Part shown: one piece after another, positions 5,760 through 6,622 of the stretch
Layout: every line of letters starts with the position of its first letter
How positions within the stretch are numbered: position 1 is the stretch's first letter
Source: Pirellulales bacterium
Lineage (GTDB): Bacteria; Planctomycetota; Planctomycetia; Pirellulales; JAICIG01
Assembly: GCA_025924495.1 (NCBI GenBank)
Contig: JAICIG010000437.1
Location: 1 to 6,622, forward strand
Direction of reading: 5' to 3'
DNA length: 6,622 bases
Program-made: the position numbers and the translations under genes
The notes under the pieces: model-generated
What the model saw: the letters and a program-made list of their open reading frames with translations, nothing else
The model's database searches: none
Told to the model about the DNA's origin: nothing

Positions 5760-6622
5760 ATGCACATCTTGTTCGTCCATCAAACTTTTCCCGCCCAGTT
5801 TGGCCATATCGCCAGGTATCTGGTCGAGCAGCACGGTTTTCGAGCCGCGTTCGTTTCCAAGGCGACGCCTGGCATGGTGGATGGGGTCGAACTCATCCAA
5901 TATCCCCTGCGCAGCGGCGCTACCGAACAGACGCACTACTGCAGCCGCACATTCGAAAACGCGGTGTGGAACGCCGCGGGGGTCTACGAGGCGCTACGAG
6001 CGCGGAGCGATCTCAAGCCCGATTTGATTGTGGGACATTCAGGCTTTGGCTCGACGATCTTTTTGCGCGAGCTATACGATTGCCCAATCGTCAACTATTT
6101 CGAGTACTTCTATCGGCCGCGCAACTCCGACATGGACTTTCGGCCCGATTTTCCCAGCTTGGAAATCGACCGTCTGCGAGCCTACACGCGCAACGCGATG
6201 TTGCTGGCCGATCTGGAAAACTGCCATCTGGGCTACAGTCCCACGCGTTGGCAGCGAGATCGATTGCCGGAGCACTACCACGACAAGGTGCGCGTTGTGT
6301 TCGATGGCGTTGATACGGATTTGTGGCGACCTAGAACTGACGCGCCCCGAACGATTGAGGGGCGATCCATACCCGCAGACATGAAGATCGTGACTTACGT
6401 TTCGCGCGGATTTGAGTCGATTCGCGGCTTTGACATCTTCATGAAAACGGCGAAACGCCTGGCGGAGCAACGCAGCGACGTCGTATTTGTCGTCGCCGGG
6501 CAAGACCGCATTTGCTATGGCGGCGACCAGAAGACGATCGGCGGCGAGTCCTTCTTGAACTGGGTATTAGCGCAAGACAGGTATGATCTGTCTCGGTTTA
6601 TTTTCCCCGGCCTGCTGCCGCC
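5760..6622 (+). CDS. Family 4 glycosyltransferase, N-terminal part (cut by window end)
   Basis: An open frame from ATG 5760 runs 287 codons to the right edge without a stop. The start MHILFVHQTFPAQFGHIA is a typical GT4/GT-B N-terminal strand and glycine loop for transferring a sugar from a nucleotide-sugar donor. The sequence fits the Glyco_trans_4_3 group (PF12000 type). Landmarks are the H93-S-GFGS loop at 93-98, the acidic and aromatic stretch NYFEYFYRPRNSD at 112-124, SPTRWQRDRLP at 160-170, and VVFDGVDTDLWRP at 179-191, where the first Rossmann domain usually ends. The second domain begins near 208 (MKIVTYVSRGFES, then RGFDIFMKT, then VVFVVAGQD). The donor-binding acidic residues would lie past the window edge. 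It follows the membrane protein gene by 8 bp and is probably co-transcribed with it. Family members act in the cytoplasm on polysaccharide or lipid-linked glycan assembly. Donor and acceptor are unknown. Confidence 0.92.
   Translation, partial: MHILFVHQTFPAQFGHIARYLVEQHGFRAAFVSKATPGMVDGVELIQYPLRSGATEQTHYCSRTFENAVWNAAGVYEALRARSDLKPDLIVGHSGFGSTIFLRELYDCPIVNYFEYFYRPRNSDMDFRPDFPSLEIDRLRAYTRNAMLLADLENCHLGYSPTRWQRDRLPEHYHDKVRVVFDGVDTDLWRPRTDAPRTIEGRSIPADMKIVTYVSRGFESIRGFDIFMKTAKRLAEQRSDVVFVVAGQDRICYGGDQKTIGGESFLNWVLAQDRYDLSRFIFPGLLP

Noticed and set aside
5549..6313. A 254-codon plus-strand frame overlapping the membrane protein and glycosyltransferase genes
   Set aside because: It lies out of frame over two well-supported genes, has Arg/Ser-rich low-information translation and no ribosome site.
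1..6622. Search for CRISPR arrays, tRNA/rRNA genes, insertion sequences, toxin-antitoxin or defence modules
   Set aside because: No regular spaced repeats, tRNA-like cloverleaf, transposase motifs or terminal inverted repeats were seen, and all long stretches are explained by the listed genes.

Overview
The window looks like a chromosomal segment of a planctomycete, probably of the Pirellulales type. The clearest sign is the gene at 3412-5751. Its N-terminus (DPYRRWLGVPPGERPPNHY, then a short helical J-like region ending in RYD) is a leader I know from planctomycete proteins. It also carries an NPCBM domain, a family that is expanded in that phylum. Two enzymes with twin-arginine signals on otherwise cytoplasmic-type folds fit the same picture. 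The DNA is GC-rich throughout, and all supported genes are on the plus strand. The taxonomic call is inference from protein style, not from a marker gene.

Layout: 1-123 is the tail of an unidentified gene. 124-224 is a short gap with a nested inverted repeat and a strong Shine-Dalgarno. 225-1715 encodes a Tat-targeted amidohydrolase (amidohydrolase_2 type) in which Gln replaces the first His of the HxH metal motif. 1716-1944 is a regulatory gap with a terminator-like double hairpin, further inverted repeats, a sigma70-like promoter candidate and a strong Shine-Dalgarno. 1945-3288 encodes a Tat-targeted enolase-superfamily enzyme close to the mannonate dehydratase (ManD/RspA) subgroup. 3289-3411 holds three alternating GCATAA/TTATGC segments that can form two mutually exclusive hairpins. 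3412-5751 encodes a single-pass membrane protein with a J-like head, out-of-phase discoidin repeats, a helical domain and a C-terminal NPCBM module. 5760 to the window end encodes a family 4 glycosyltransferase cut off by the window edge.

How the genes may work together (inference): the first two enzymes have their own leaders and probably separate transcription. They suggest export of enzymes acting on small organic or sugar acids outside the cytoplasm. The last two genes are 8 bp apart, and the glycosyltransferase ribosome site overlaps the preceding stop codon, so they are probably translationally coupled. They would pair an envelope-anchored protein with carbohydrate-binding-type modules with a sugar transferase, plausibly for a surface glycan. 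I see no RNA genes, CRISPR array, insertion sequence, phage genes or defence system. The most unusual item is the domain phasing in the 3412-5751 protein: two gapless 152-residue-period repeats contain one complete discoidin fold flanked by two complementary half-folds.
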